A stretch of DNA of 64,000 nt from positions 1-64,000 of the forward strand of contig NZ_AYOZ01000004.1 in assembly GCF_000508165.1 (NCBI RefSeq). The letters are read 5' to 3'. Under the pieces are notes generated by a model. It was not told the DNA's origin. It saw only the letters and a program-made list of their open reading frames with translations, and made no database searches. The translations under genes and the position numbers were made by a program. Within the stretch, counting starts at the first letter, position 1. The number at the start of each line of letters is the position of its first letter. Below, piece by piece: positions 45,274 through 54,434 of this stretch. This DNA comes from Marinomonas profundimaris (GTDB taxonomy: Bacteria; Pseudomonadota; Gammaproteobacteria; Pseudomonadales; Marinomonadaceae).

Positions 45274-46293
45274 ATGGAAAATGATACAACGGCATCGTGT
45301 CCCATTATTGCGATCACCTCTGGCGAACCTGCCGGTATCGGTCCGGATATCATTTTAAGCGCACTAAGCGAGCAGCGTTTTTCTGCTCGCTTAGTGGTTC
45401 TTGCCGACCCTGAACTACTCAAGAACAGAGCACGATTACTGGGACTAAACGTCAATATTCAAGTGCTTTCGTCCACCAAAGAAGTCGGCATTCATGAAGC
45501 GGGCAAGGTACATGTTTTACCAGTAACGCTTGGCAAAAACAGCACCGCTGGTATTCTCGATATTACCAATTCCCCTTATGTATTAGAAACCCTAAAACAA
45601 GCGGGTGAAGGCTGTATTCGCGGTAAATTTGACGCCATTGTAACACCACCAGTTCACAAAGGTATTTTGTGTGAAACCGGTGTGCATTTTTCAGGACACA
45701 CCGAATTTTTCCAAGCACAATGCCAATCACCTCACGTCGTCATGATGCTGGCAACAGATGCGATGAAAGTCGCATTGGTAACCACTCACTTACCATTAAA
45801 AGATGTGTCTGCCGCCATTACAGAAGAAAGCATCAGCCTTGTTGTGAACGCTCTCCACAAAGACCTGAAAGAAAGATTTGGCATTGCTCACCCTAGAATT
45901 CTCGTTTGTGGGTTAAACCCACACGCAGGCGAAGATGGGCACCTTGGTAAAGAAGAAATAGACGTTATTATCCCAACGCTTAATAAACTTCGTTTAAATG
46001 GGTTGGATTTAATTGGTCCACTGCCTGCCGATACTTTATTTACACCAAAATATTTAGACAATGCGGACTGTGCTTTGGCGATGTATCACGATCAAGGTCT
46101 ACCTGTGTTAAAATACTCTGGCTTTGGTAACGCCGTGAACATTACATTAGGCTTACCCATCATAAGAACATCTGTCGACCACGGCACAGCGATTGATTTA
46201 GCTGGCACAGGCAAAGCAAGCAACGGCAGCCTAAAAGTGGCCATTCAACATGCTATTAACATGGCAAATAACGCGAAAAAGTTTCCTAAATGA
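45274..46293 (+). CDS. pdxA: 4-hydroxythreonine-4-phosphate dehydrogenase PdxA
   Basis: A 339-residue metal- and NAD-dependent dehydrogenase of pyridoxal phosphate synthesis. Motifs are TSGEPAGIGPDI (about 13-24), TPPVHKG, GHTEFFQA, CGLNPHAGEDGHLG and MYHDQGLPVLKY. It lies in the conserved surA-pdxA-ksgA order and overlaps ksgA by four bases. Confidence 0.96.
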   Translation: MENDTTASCPIIAITSGEPAGIGPDIILSALSEQRFSARLVVLADPELLKNRARLLGLNVNIQVLSSTKEVGIHEAGKVHVLPVTLGKNSTAGILDITNSPYVLETLKQAGEGCIRGKFDAIVTPPVHKGILCETGVHFSGHTEFFQAQCQSPHVVMMLATDAMKVALVTTHLPLKDVSAAITEESISLVVNALHKDLKERFGIAHPRILVCGLNPHAGEDGHLGKEEIDVIIPTLNKLRLNGLDLIGPLPADTLFTPKYLDNADCALAMYHDQGLPVLKYSGFGNAVNITLGLPIIRTSVDHGTAIDLAGTGKASNGSLKVAIQHAINMANNAKKFPK

Positions 46294-47090
46294 GCAAACA
46301 GCAACCCCATAAAGCCAGAAAAAGATTTGGACAAAACTTCCTTCATGATCATGGCGTAATACGTCGTATTGTAGCTTGTATTGGCCCGAAAAAAGGCCAA
46401 CGCCTTGTTGAAATCGGCCCGGGTAAAGGTGCCTTAACAGAAGGCATTATTAGCGTTACAGAACGTATGGACGTGGTAGAGCTTGATCGAGACCTGATCC
46501 CAATTCTGAAAGTGAACTTATTCCGCTTCCCTGAATTGACTGTTCACGAAGCCGACGCGATGAAATTTGACTTCACGTCTCTTCGAACAGAAGAACAAGC
46601 CATTCGCGTTGTAGGTAACCTCCCCTACAATATTTCGACGCCGCTTATTTTTCACCTATTAAGCCAAGCTAGCGCCATCGAAGACATGCACTTCATGCTG
46701 CAAAAAGAAGTCGTTGACCGCCTAGCCGCCCGTCCAGGCGATAGCCTCTATGGTCGCTTGAGTGTCATGGCTCAATATTATTGCGCCGTAGAATCTTTAT
46801 TCATTGTGGGGCCTGAATCGTTTGATCCAGCACCAAAGGTCGACTCTGCCATCGTCAGAATGACGCCTTACAAGACGCTACCTTTCCCTGTCGATAACAT
46901 CAAAAAAATGGAAGACATGGTCAGAACCGGCTTCCAGCAGCGTCGTAAAACACTGCGTAACAATTACAAAGGCGTGTTGGATAACGACGATTTTACAGCA
47001 CTAAACATTGACCCAAGTCTGCGCCCCGAAAGATTGGATGTGGAAGACTTTGTAAGGATTACTAACTACGTCCTCAAGAAGGAAGGGTAA
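46290..47090 (+). CDS. ksgA: 16S rRNA dimethyladenosine transferase KsgA (RsmA)
   Basis: A 266-residue SAM-dependent enzyme that dimethylates A1518 and A1519 of 16S rRNA. It has KRFGQNFLHD (11-20), the SAM motif VEIGPGKGALTE (about 40-51) and the NLPYNIST catalytic motif (about 110-117). The ATG overlaps the pdxA stop, and apaG begins directly after its stop. Confidence 0.97.
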   Translation: MSKQQPHKARKRFGQNFLHDHGVIRRIVACIGPKKGQRLVEIGPGKGALTEGIISVTERMDVVELDRDLIPILKVNLFRFPELTVHEADAMKFDFTSLRTEEQAIRVVGNLPYNISTPLIFHLLSQASAIEDMHFMLQKEVVDRLAARPGDSLYGRLSVMAQYYCAVESLFIVGPESFDPAPKVDSAIVRMTPYKTLPFPVDNIKKMEDMVRTGFQQRRKTLRNNYKGVLDNDDFTALNIDPSLRPERLDVEDFVRITNYVLKKEG

Positions 47091-47465
47091 ATGCAAAAGT
47101 ATGACGTCGTCGTTTCCGTTCGTAGCGAGTACTTAGCGAATCAGTCAACACCCGCGGAGTCGCGCTATGTATTTGCTTATCATATTTCCATCACGAACTG
47201 CGGAACGGAATCAGCAAAACTACAAACTCGCCACTGGATAATTACCGATGGCAACGAGCAAGTACAAGAAGTAAAAGGCAGCGGCGTCATTGGCGAATAC
47301 CCTCACTTAGAACCAGGTGAGTCCTTCCATTACAGCAGTGGTACCGTAATGGAAACGGTTGTTGGCAGCATGCAAGGCAGTTATCAATTTCTGGCCGATG
47401 ACGGTACTGATTTCGAAGCACCGATTCGACCTTTTACACTATTCGTCCCAAACAAGGTGCATTGA
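47091..47465 (+). CDS. apaG: ApaG family protein
   Basis: A 124-residue beta-sandwich protein of the ApaG/CorD family (Co2+/Mg2+-linked in enterobacteria, exact role unknown). It shows YVFAYHISITNCG, QTRHWIITDG and GVIGEYPHLEPGESFHYSSG. It starts at the base after the ksgA stop and precedes apaH. Confidence 0.95.
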   Translation: MQKYDVVVSVRSEYLANQSTPAESRYVFAYHISITNCGTESAKLQTRHWIITDGNEQVQEVKGSGVIGEYPHLEPGESFHYSSGTVMETVVGSMQGSYQFLADDGTDFEAPIRPFTLFVPNKVH

Positions 47466-47472
47466 GAAACTT

Positions 47473-48300
47473 ATGGCAACCTATGTGATTGGGGATTTAC
47501 AAGGCTGTTTAACCCCATTAATGCAGCTTTTAGAACAGATCCAATACCAACCAGAACAAGACCAACTCTGGTTTGCTGGTGACCTGATTAATAGAGGATC
47601 AGAATCACTTGAGACGCTACGTTTTATCAAGTCGTTAGGCAGTAAAGCGAAAGTCGTTCTTGGCAATCACGACCTACACCTATTGGCGGTTTCCTATGGC
47701 CACGGCAAGCTTAAAAAAGGCGATACGCTGGCGGAAATACTCACCGCACAAGACCGAGACGACTTAATGGCTTGGCTACTCCAGCAGCCTTTGTGTCATT
47801 ACGACTCAACACTCAACACGGTTATGACACATGCAGGCATTCCACCTTGCTGGGATCTAGAAACAACACAATCCCTTGCCAAGGAAGTCGAAAATAAACT
47901 TCAGTCTGACACGGTTGATGAATTTTTTGCCACCATGTATGGTAATACGCCGAATAAATGGGACGACCAACTTACAGGCTCCGATCGCCTGCGAACCATT
48001 ACAAACTATCTAACTCGCATGCGATTTTGCGATGAGAATAGCGCCCTTGATTTGGAATCAAAAGAAGGCATTAGCACCGCATCAAAAGGCTATGCCGCTT
48101 GGTTTAATTATCCAAGTAAAATCCCGAATGAGTGTCACATCGTATTTGGGCATTGGGCCGCCCTAGAAGGAATAACTCAGAAAAAACGTATCCATGCATT
48201 GGATACGGGCTGCGTATGGGGAGGAAGCTTAACCGCTTTACGCCTAGACGACAGACAACGATTTAGTACACCTTGCACAATTAACCGGAAGAACTCATGA
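47473..48300 (+). CDS. apaH: Diadenosine tetraphosphatase ApaH
   Basis: A 275-residue metallophosphatase that splits Ap4A to two ADP. Calcineurin-type motifs are GDLQGC (about 7-12), GDLINRG (about 36-42), GNHD (about 65-68) and the later THAGIPPCW and GHWAAL. The frame is open back to 47359, but the ATG at 47473 starts MATYVIGDLQGC, the family start. It overlaps glpE by four bases. Confidence 0.96.
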   Translation: MATYVIGDLQGCLTPLMQLLEQIQYQPEQDQLWFAGDLINRGSESLETLRFIKSLGSKAKVVLGNHDLHLLAVSYGHGKLKKGDTLAEILTAQDRDDLMAWLLQQPLCHYDSTLNTVMTHAGIPPCWDLETTQSLAKEVENKLQSDTVDEFFATMYGNTPNKWDDQLTGSDRLRTITNYLTRMRFCDENSALDLESKEGISTASKGYAAWFNYPSKIPNECHIVFGHWAALEGITQKKRIHALDTGCVWGGSLTALRLDDRQRFSTPCTINRKNS

Positions 48301-48617
48301 CTTACACTTGTATCGACATTTCAGACGCTCTACCGATCATTGAAAATAATGCCGCCATCGTAGACATCCGTGATTTGGTTAGCTTTCAAACGAGTCACAT
48401 GGCCAATGCCATCAGCCTAACCAATGACAATGTCCAAAATTTCATTGATAGCGCCGAAAAAAGTCAACCTATCATTGTGTGCTGCTATCACGGCAACAGC
48501 AGTAAAGGCGCGGCGGAATACCTTGCAACACAAGGTTTCAAGGAAGTGTATTCTTTAAACGGCGGTTTCAGTCAGTGGAGCGCGATGTTCCCAGAGCAAT
48601 GCGAAACAGGCCAGTAA
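48297..48617 (+). CDS. glpE: Thiosulfate sulfurtransferase GlpE (rhodanese)
   Basis: A 106-residue single-domain rhodanese. The active-site loop is C63-YHGNSSK, as in E. coli GlpE, and SLNGGFSQW follows. It transfers sulfane sulfur from thiosulfate to cyanide or thioredoxin. It is translationally coupled to apaH by an ATGA overlap. Confidence 0.92.
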   Translation: MTYTCIDISDALPIIENNAAIVDIRDLVSFQTSHMANAISLTNDNVQNFIDSAEKSQPIIVCCYHGNSSKGAAEYLATQGFKEVYSLNGGFSQWSAMFPEQCETGQ

Positions 48618-48623
48618 AAAACC

Positions 48624-49721
48624 ATGGCAACCCCCTACCAAGTTTATCTCGTTGGCGGCGCAGTAAGAGACGCCTTACTTGAACTGCCCGTTACCGATCA
48701 CGATTGGGTTGTCACAGGCGCAACGCCAGAACAGCTAGAACAACAAGGCTACCAACAAGTTGGTAAACAATTTCCGGTTTTTTTACACCCAAAAAACAAG
48801 GAAGAATACGCCCTTGCTCGCAAAGAAAAGAAACAAGGTGAAGGTTACACAGGCTTTATCTGCGACTTTTCTCCTGACATCCGCTTAGAAGAAGACTTAG
48901 AGCGTCGAGACCTAACGATCAACGCCATAGCGCAAGATCAAAATGGCCACTTAATAGACCCTTTCAACGGACAGAAAGACCTGCACAATCGAGTCTTTCG
49001 TCACGTATCAAATGCCTTCATAGAAGACCCACTGAGGGTGTTAAGAGTCGCCCGCTTTGCTGCTCGATTTCACGACTTTGGCTTTTCTATTGCCTCCGAA
49101 ACACGGTCAATGATGCAGGCAATCAGTGCGTCAGGGGAACTCTCAGCCTTAAGTGCAGAACGCGTTTGGAAAGAACTTGAAAAGGCACTTAAGACACAAC
49201 ATGCCGATGTGTTTTTCTCCGTTCTACAAGACGCCAATGCACTCGACAAACTTTTTCCCGAACTGATCTGGACAAACAATCCACTTACCATTGAAGCACT
49301 CAATGAGCCTAAGCTAACACCAGCACAACGTTGGGCGATTTTGGGGAAAGACACCCCGCTTGTTGAATTAACACAATTACATCAGCACATTCGCTGTCCC
49401 AATCAATTCAAAAATACAGCAGAACAAGTCCGTTCTTTTCTGGAAAACCAGCACATCCCAATGAACGCCGTCGACTGGGAAAACTGGCTTATGTCCGTAA
49501 ATGCCATAAAAAAACCTCAACCATTCATGTTACTGGTTGAGGTTTTAAGCAAGCTGACTAATAGTCAAGCGGAAGACTGGCAAGCGCTTCGCGAAATCAT
49601 TGCCGCTATCAATGCTTCCAGCTTGATGAAACAAGGCTTTGATGGCGCAGAACTAGGCCAAGCCCTAAAAAAATCCAGAATTGAAGCACTAGAAAAAACA
49701 CTCTCTCCTCTCGTCTGCTAA
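48624..49721 (+). CDS. cca: CCA-adding tRNA nucleotidyltransferase Cca
   Basis: A 365-residue class II nucleotidyltransferase that builds or repairs the tRNA 3' CCA. Motif [11 protein letters not shown] (about 9-19), the metal acids in [17 protein letters not shown] and [15 protein letters not shown] are visible. It lacks the C-terminal HD phosphatase domain of E. coli Cca (412 residues). Convergent folB follows 5 nt away. Confidence 0.94.
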   Translation: MATPYQVYLVGGAVRDALLELPVTDHDWVVTGATPEQLEQQGYQQVGKQFPVFLHPKNKEEYALARKEKKQGEGYTGFICDFSPDIRLEEDLERRDLTINAIAQDQNGHLIDPFNGQKDLHNRVFRHVSNAFIEDPLRVLRVARFAARFHDFGFSIASETRSMMQAISASGELSALSAERVWKELEKALKTQHADVFFSVLQDANALDKLFPELIWTNNPLTIEALNEPKLTPAQRWAILGKDTPLVELTQLHQHIRCPNQFKNTAEQVRSFLENQHIPMNAVDWENWLMSVNAIKKPQPFMLLVEVLSKLTNSQAEDWQALREIIAAINASSLMKQGFDGAELGQALKKSRIEALEKTLSPLVC

Positions 49722-49726
49722 CAAAC

Positions 49727-50092
49727 CTAAATTGTACTGACGGATTTTCTGTGAATTTTCACACCAACGGCTTGCGCTGCAGCGACAGCACCAGGCTTAC
49801 GCAACGTTAAGGTCACCGCATTTAGCGTAAATTGCCCAATTAAATCGCCAACCAAATGTTCCGCTAAAGTCTCGATCAACTCAAACTGACGCTCATCACA
49901 AAACGCCAGAATAAAGTTTGAAATGGCTTCATAATCCAACGTTTTAGAAAGGTCGTCCGTCGCCGCTGGCAGGCGATTGTCGTGCTCCATTTCCAGATCA
50001 AACACTAATTCTTGTTTGATCTGTTTTTCCCAATCGTACACACCAATAACAGCTTGAGCCTTGAGCCCTTCAATAAACACAATGTCTTTCAT
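49727..50092 (-). CDS. folB: Dihydroneopterin aldolase FolB
   Basis: A 121-residue enzyme of folate synthesis. It has IEGLKAQAVIGVYDWEK (about 7-23), LDYEAISNFI and LIETLAEHLVGDLI. It lies 1 nt after tsaD in the same direction, a common pairing (tsaD-folB). Confidence 0.94.
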   Translation of the reverse strand: MKDIVFIEGLKAQAVIGVYDWEKQIKQELVFDLEMEHDNRLPAATDDLSKTLDYEAISNFILAFCDERQFELIETLAEHLVGDLIGQFTLNAVTLTLRKPGAVAAAQAVGVKIHRKSVSTI

Positions 50093-50093
50093 T

Positions 50094-51131
50094 TTAAGAT
50101 TCCTTTAGGGGAGGTAATTCAGACAAAGGCCAACGAGCTCGAATGGACAAGCCCAGTTCAGACGATTGACCATTCACCAGACGCTGCGCACCAGCGTAAG
50201 CAATCATGGCACCATTATCGGTACAGAACTCTGGACGAGCATAAAACACATTCGCTTTGATTTTTTTCAACTGCGTTTCTAGTTGATCTCGTAAACGCTG
50301 ATTCGCACTCACGCCGCCAGCAATAATTAATTGCTTCAGACCTTCTGCTTCGAGCGCTCGGCGACACTTGATCACCAAGGTATCAACCACGGCAGTTTCA
50401 AACGCCAGTGCGGCATCAGCCTTGAACTGCTCATCACAACGATCTTCATCTAACGCCAAATGCACAGCCGTTAGAAAGGCGGTTTTTAATCCGCTAAAAC
50501 TGAAATCCAAACCCGGACGATCGGTCATTGGCCGCGGAAATTTCAACCCTGATTTAGGATTTCCCTGCTTTGCCAAAGCGGCGATTTGCGGACCTCCAGG
50601 ATAGGGCAAACCGATCATCTTAGCGGCTTTATCAAATGCCTCACCGGCCGCATCATCAAGAGATTGCCCTAATAAGCGATACTCGCCAATGCCATCCACA
50701 CGGACTAATTGGGTGTGTCCACCAGAAACAAGCAGCGCAATAAAAGGCATTGCGGGCTGAGACTCTTCCAGCATTGGCGCTAAAAGGTGGCCTTCCATAT
50801 GGTGTACACCTAAGGCAGGAATCCCCAACGCATAAGCCAATGAACGACCAATCGTTGCTCCTGCCATCAAAGCGCCCACCAAACCTGGACCACTGGTATA
50901 CGCAACGGCATCCAGCTCAGTTTTTTTCATACCGGCTTCTTTTAACACCTCATCAATCAACGGCAAGGTTTTACGCACATGATCACGAGAGGCCAATTCA
51001 GGTACCACACCACCGTATTCCGCATGCTGTGCAATTTGAGAATAAATCTTATGAGCTAAAAGACCATTGTCGGTGTCGTAAATAGCAATGCCTGTCTCAT
51101 CACAAGAAGTTTCTAATCCCAATACTTTCAT
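50094..51131 (-). CDS. tsaD: tRNA N6-threonylcarbamoyladenosine synthase subunit TsaD
   Basis: A 345-residue ASKHA ATPase-like subunit that makes t6A37 in tRNAs reading ANN codons, with TsaB, TsaC and TsaE. It has [16 protein letters not shown] at the start, the metal motif HHMEGH (His111, His115), [10 protein letters not shown] and [10 protein letters not shown]. The ATG at 51131 gives the usual [12 protein letters not shown] start. A longer frame to 51215 is unlikely. The divergent neighbour is rpsU, as in E. coli. Confidence 0.96.
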   Translation of the reverse strand: MKVLGLETSCDETGIAIYDTDNGLLAHKIYSQIAQHAEYGGVVPELASRDHVRKTLPLIDEVLKEAGMKKTELDAVAYTSGPGLVGALMAGATIGRSLAYALGIPALGVHHMEGHLLAPMLEESQPAMPFIALLVSGGHTQLVRVDGIGEYRLLGQSLDDAAGEAFDKAAKMIGLPYPGGPQIAALAKQGNPKSGLKFPRPMTDRPGLDFSFSGLKTAFLTAVHLALDEDRCDEQFKADAALAFETAVVDTLVIKCRRALEAEGLKQLIIAGGVSANQRLRDQLETQLKKIKANVFYARPEFCTDNGAMIAYAGAQRLVNGQSSELGLSIRARWPLSELPPLKES

Positions 51132-51231
51132 TAGAACAATCTCATCAATAATTTGAGCGCATTGTACCTTATCTCCCTTATCCATTGCAGAGCTAAGATG
51201 AACTTCCTTCGTCAACTCTGTAAAATGCGAT

Positions 51232-51260
51232 TAGACAAGCCGGAATAAAAGAATTATAAT
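51232..51260 (+). promoter_or_regulatory. rpsU promoter P1
   Basis: TAGACA (51232-51237) and a perfect TATAAT (51255-51260) with an exact 17-bp spacer. Confidence 0.75.
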
Positions 51261-51455
51261 GCGCGCGTTTTCAATGTTTAAATTAAAAGGCAGGTGATTT
51301 TTCTCGTTTGGCACATAGCTTCCAAAGTAAGTAAATATGGCGACCCAAACACAACTCTTGAAAAAATACATACAGTTACAGACGCGACCACAGTCTGTCC
51401 AGAGTAAGAAAAATCGATCTATTACAGATCACACTCTGTTCAACAAAAGCGCGCT

Positions 51456-51483
51456 TTGAAAGCCCATTAAATACGGGTATGAT
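51456..51483 (+). promoter_or_regulatory. rpsU promoter P2
   Basis: TTGAAA (51456-51461) and TATGAT (51478-51483) with a 16-bp spacer, giving a start about 50 nt before the rpsU ATG. Confidence 0.6.
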
Positions 51484-51538
51484 TCACGCCGTTTTTGTGA
51501 ATACTTAAACTTAAAAAAACATATTTAAAGGTAATAAC

Positions 51539-51754
51539 ATGCCAGCAGTAAAAGTAAAAGATAACGAACCATTTGACATCGCTCTACGTCGCTTCAAACG
51601 CTCTTGTGAAAAAGCAGGCGTTTTGGCTGAAGTTCGTCGTCGTGAATGCTACGAAAAACCAACAACTCTTCGCAAACGTGCTGCAGCAGCTGCTGTAAAA
51701 CGTCACGCTAAGAAAGTTTCTCGTGAGCAGAAAAAATTCCAACGTTTGTACTAG
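51539..51754 (+). CDS. rpsU: 30S ribosomal protein S21
   Basis: A 71-residue basic ribosomal protein needed for initiation. It has [38 protein letters not shown] and the C-terminal [21 protein letters not shown] precedes the ATG. It heads the rpsU-(yqeY)-dnaG-rpoD macromolecular synthesis cluster. A strong terminator follows. Confidence 0.98.
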
Positions 51755-51824
51755 GCCAATCTGCCGTTTGGCAATTTGATCAAAACAAATGTTTTGCCTA
51801 GACGCTCCTTGCATTTAGGCTTAT

Positions 51825-51860
51825 AAAAAACGGCTAGTTTACAAACTAGCCGTTTTTTTT
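51825..51860 (+). terminator. Strong terminator after rpsU
   Basis: A perfect 16-bp stem (51825-51840 with 51843-51858) ending in eight T. It separates rpsU from yqeY-dnaG, as the attenuating terminator does in E. coli, allowing more S21 than primase. Confidence 0.93.
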
Positions 51861-51894
51861 GCTTAATTGCCTACCAGAAAGTAAAGAGGATCCT

Positions 51895-52341
51895 ATGTCA
51901 GATTTAAAAAAACACATCTCAGACACACTAAAAACAGCCATGCGTGCAAAAGATAAACAACGCGTAACGGTTATTCGTACGATTTTATCTGAATGCAAAA
52001 AAATTGAAGTAGACGAGCGAATCGAGCTGGATGACGCACGCGTACTGGCTGTATTAGATAAAATGAACAAGCAACGCAAAGACTCAAACCAGCAGTTTCT
52101 TGATGGCGACCGAGAAGACCTAGCCAAAATAGAACAAGAAGAAATGCTCATCATCAGTGAGTTTTTACCAACACCATTGACGGATGACGAAGTTGGTGAG
52201 ATCGTCAAAGCAGCAATCGCAGAAACAGGCGCCAGCTCAATGCAACAAATGGGCGCAGTGATGGCCATCGTTAAACCCCAAGTGCAAGGTCGTGCCGACA
52301 TGGCACAAATCAGCAAACAAGTTAAAGCACAACTAGGCTAA
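51895..52341 (+). CDS. yqeY: GatB/YqeY family protein
   Basis: A 148-residue protein of the GatB/YqeY family, related to the tRNA-binding tail of GatB; its function is not established. It has LKTAMRAKDKQRVTVIRTIL, LAKIEQEEMLIISEFLP and GAVMAIVKPQVQGRADM. The ATG at 51895 has AGAGGA upstream and is preferred over an ATG frame start at 51859. It sits between rpsU and dnaG, 4 nt before dnaG. Confidence 0.93.
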   Translation: MSDLKKHISDTLKTAMRAKDKQRVTVIRTILSECKKIEVDERIELDDARVLAVLDKMNKQRKDSNQQFLDGDREDLAKIEQEEMLIISEFLPTPLTDDEVGEIVKAAIAETGASSMQQMGAVMAIVKPQVQGRADMAQISKQVKAQLG

Positions 52342-52345
52342 TACT

Positions 52346-54319
52346 ATGGCGGGGCGCATTCCTGATCAGTTTATTGATGAGCTTCTCGCTCGAACCGACC
52401 TAACCGATGTGGTTGCGTCTCGCATTAGCCTAAAAAAAACCGGGCAAAACTACAGCGCCCTCTGCCCTTTCCACAATGAAAAAAGCCCATCTTTCAGCCT
52501 AAACCCTAATAAGCAGTTTTATTACTGCTTTGGCTGCGGCGCCGGCGGCAACGCCATTTCATTTGTAATGGAACACGACCATCTGGACTTTGTCGACGCA
52601 ATTGAAACACTCGCCAAAGACGCTGGCATGGAAGTGCCTAGGGAACAAGGCACACCTGATCGCTATGAGCAAAACGCCGAGCTCTTAAAGCGCCTTTCGG
52701 AAAGTGCGCAGTTTTACCAACAACAACTCACACAACATCCAGATAAGAAAAAAGCCACAGACTACCTTTCAAAAGACAGGGGGTTATCTGGCCAAATAGC
52801 CAAAGTGTTTGGGTTAGGTTTTGCACCCACAGGCTGGGACAATCTACTCAAAAAAATAGGCACTCGCGCCGAAAGCCAAGAGCAGCTTTTGCTGGGCGGA
52901 ATGCTGATCGAAAAAAAAGATCAACCAGGGCATTATTACGACCGCTTTCGTGACCGCATCATTTTTCCCATTCGAGACTCTCGCGGCCGCGTCATAGCTT
53001 TTGGCGGTCGAGCATTTGGCGACGAAAAGCCCAAATACCTAAACTCACCCGAAACCCCCGTCTTCCAAAAAAGCCAAGAACTCTATGGTTTATTTGAAGC
53101 CAAACAAAACACCCCTGTGCTCGACCAAATTATTGTGGTTGAAGGCTACATGGATGTCATCGTTCTGGCTCAACACGGTATTACTAACGCCGTTGCCACA
53201 CTCGGCACATCCGTAAACAGCCAACATATACGAAAGCTATTTAAACTGGTCAGCAAGGTCATCCTCTGCTTTGATGGCGACAAAGCAGGACGCGCTGCCG
53301 CAATTCGCGGCCTAGAAGCCTCCTTGCCCGTCATGCAAGATGAAAAACAAATCCGTTTTTTATTTTTACCGGAAGGTGAAGACCCTGATTCGCTCGTAAG
53401 ACAAGAAGGCAAAGAAGCTTTTAACAACAGACTAGAAGATGCCTCTTCACTTTCTCACGTACTTTTTGATCATGCGAGAAACCAAGTCACGCTTGGTGAC
53501 GAAGAAGGCGAAGCACAGTTCACTCGCAACGCCATGAGCATGATCCAACAAATCCCCAAAGAACTGACATTTCGCTCTGTACTGATTCGTCAGCTGAGCG
53601 AACAATCTGGGATTGATAGCGACACACTTGGCAATACAGCCATCCCAAAACACAGACCAGCAGCACACAGCCAAAATGATACCCTGAGCAACACCGAAAA
53701 CGAATACATTCCACACACAAACACTGACGAAGATCATTACCCGCCAGCCTATGATGAGTATGACAACTACTCCAATCATGAACACAGCAGTGCACCAAGT
53801 CATTATGAAAACAACAAAAAGCCGACTTACAAAAAAGGCGGTAAATTCAATAATTTCAAAGAAAAGGAAGTGTTTTTTCCTCCCGCTCCCACCAGTCTAA
53901 GCCGAATAAAACAAGCGTCCATTTGCTTACTACTTCACCCACATATAGCACAACAAATCGACGTACCTGATCCATTGATCAACCAAGCCAACGAAGAACT
54001 ACAAATCTTCTGTAAAATATGGAGATATTTCGCAAAATACCCTACAAAAAATACAGGACACTTACTTGGCGAAGCGACAGATCAATTCACGATTTCAAGT
54101 ATATACGCACTTTTAAACCACCAAGACGCGACAACGAAGCAAAAAATAACTAATGCACAGCAAGAAGTGCAAGATATGGTGCTTACCATGGAAAAAAATC
54201 TCGGCTTAAATAGCAGCATCGAACGGTTGAAAAGCAAAGGAAATGAATCCATAAAGGACAGTAGCAGTAAGCAGGAACTACGAAACTTAATGGACTTAAT
54301 CAGACAAAAAAAACAGTAA
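52346..54319 (+). CDS. dnaG: DNA primase DnaG
   Basis: A 657-residue primase. The zinc-binding domain has Cys40, His43, Cys61 and Cys64. The TOPRIM core has VVEGYMDVIVLAQHG and CFDGDKAGRAA (about 255-310). The C-terminal helicase-binding domain (about 510-657) is preceded by a long low-complexity linker (about 430-505) rich in Asn, Tyr, His and Asp. It makes RNA primers at the fork with DnaB. Confidence 0.97.
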   Translation: MAGRIPDQFIDELLARTDLTDVVASRISLKKTGQNYSALCPFHNEKSPSFSLNPNKQFYYCFGCGAGGNAISFVMEHDHLDFVDAIETLAKDAGMEVPREQGTPDRYEQNAELLKRLSESAQFYQQQLTQHPDKKKATDYLSKDRGLSGQIAKVFGLGFAPTGWDNLLKKIGTRAESQEQLLLGGMLIEKKDQPGHYYDRFRDRIIFPIRDSRGRVIAFGGRAFGDEKPKYLNSPETPVFQKSQELYGLFEAKQNTPVLDQIIVVEGYMDVIVLAQHGITNAVATLGTSVNSQHIRKLFKLVSKVILCFDGDKAGRAAAIRGLEASLPVMQDEKQIRFLFLPEGEDPDSLVRQEGKEAFNNRLEDASSLSHVLFDHARNQVTLGDEEGEAQFTRNAMSMIQQIPKELTFRSVLIRQLSEQSGIDSDTLGNTAIPKHRPAAHSQNDTLSNTENEYIPHTNTDEDHYPPAYDEYDNYSNHEHSSAPSHYENNKKPTYKKGGKFNNFKEKEVFFPPAPTSLSRIKQASICLLLHPHIAQQIDVPDPLINQANEELQIFCKIWRYFAKYPTKNTGHLLGEATDQFTISSIYALLNHQDATTKQKITNAQQEVQDMVLTMEKNLGLNSSIERLKSKGNESIKDSSSKQELRNLMDLIRQKKQ

Positions 54320-54377
54320 ATAGCCCTTACTTTTTACTCGAAAAAGATAGGATTAAGTGGATGAAAGTGATTAATTT

Positions 54378-54386
54378 TGGTATAAT
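54378..54386 (+). promoter_or_regulatory. Extended -10 promoter before rpoD
   Basis: TGGTATAAT, an extended -10 element (TGn plus a perfect TATAAT), 48 nt before the rpoD ATG. The -35 region is poor. It would give rpoD a supply independent of dnaG. Confidence 0.6.
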
Positions 54387-54434
54387 CCGCGGCTTGCTAA
54401 ACTCCCAAATGAATTTCTAACGATAGGTTGTCGA

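Larger units (their letters stand above)
51132..51538 (+). other. tsaD-rpsU intergenic region with long rpsU leader
   Basis: 407 nt without a gene, between the divergent tsaD and rpsU. Two plus-strand sigma70-type promoters are visible (51232-51260 and 51456-51483). From the first one the rpsU leader would be about 270 nt. No conserved RNA fold was recognised. Confidence 0.6.

Noticed and set aside
47359..47472. Extended N-terminus of ApaH
   Set aside because: It overlaps apaG, and the family start MATYVIGDLQGC lies at 47473.
53447..53803. Minus-strand frames opposite the dnaG linker
   Set aside because: They arise from the low-complexity composition of dnaG and have no features of real genes.
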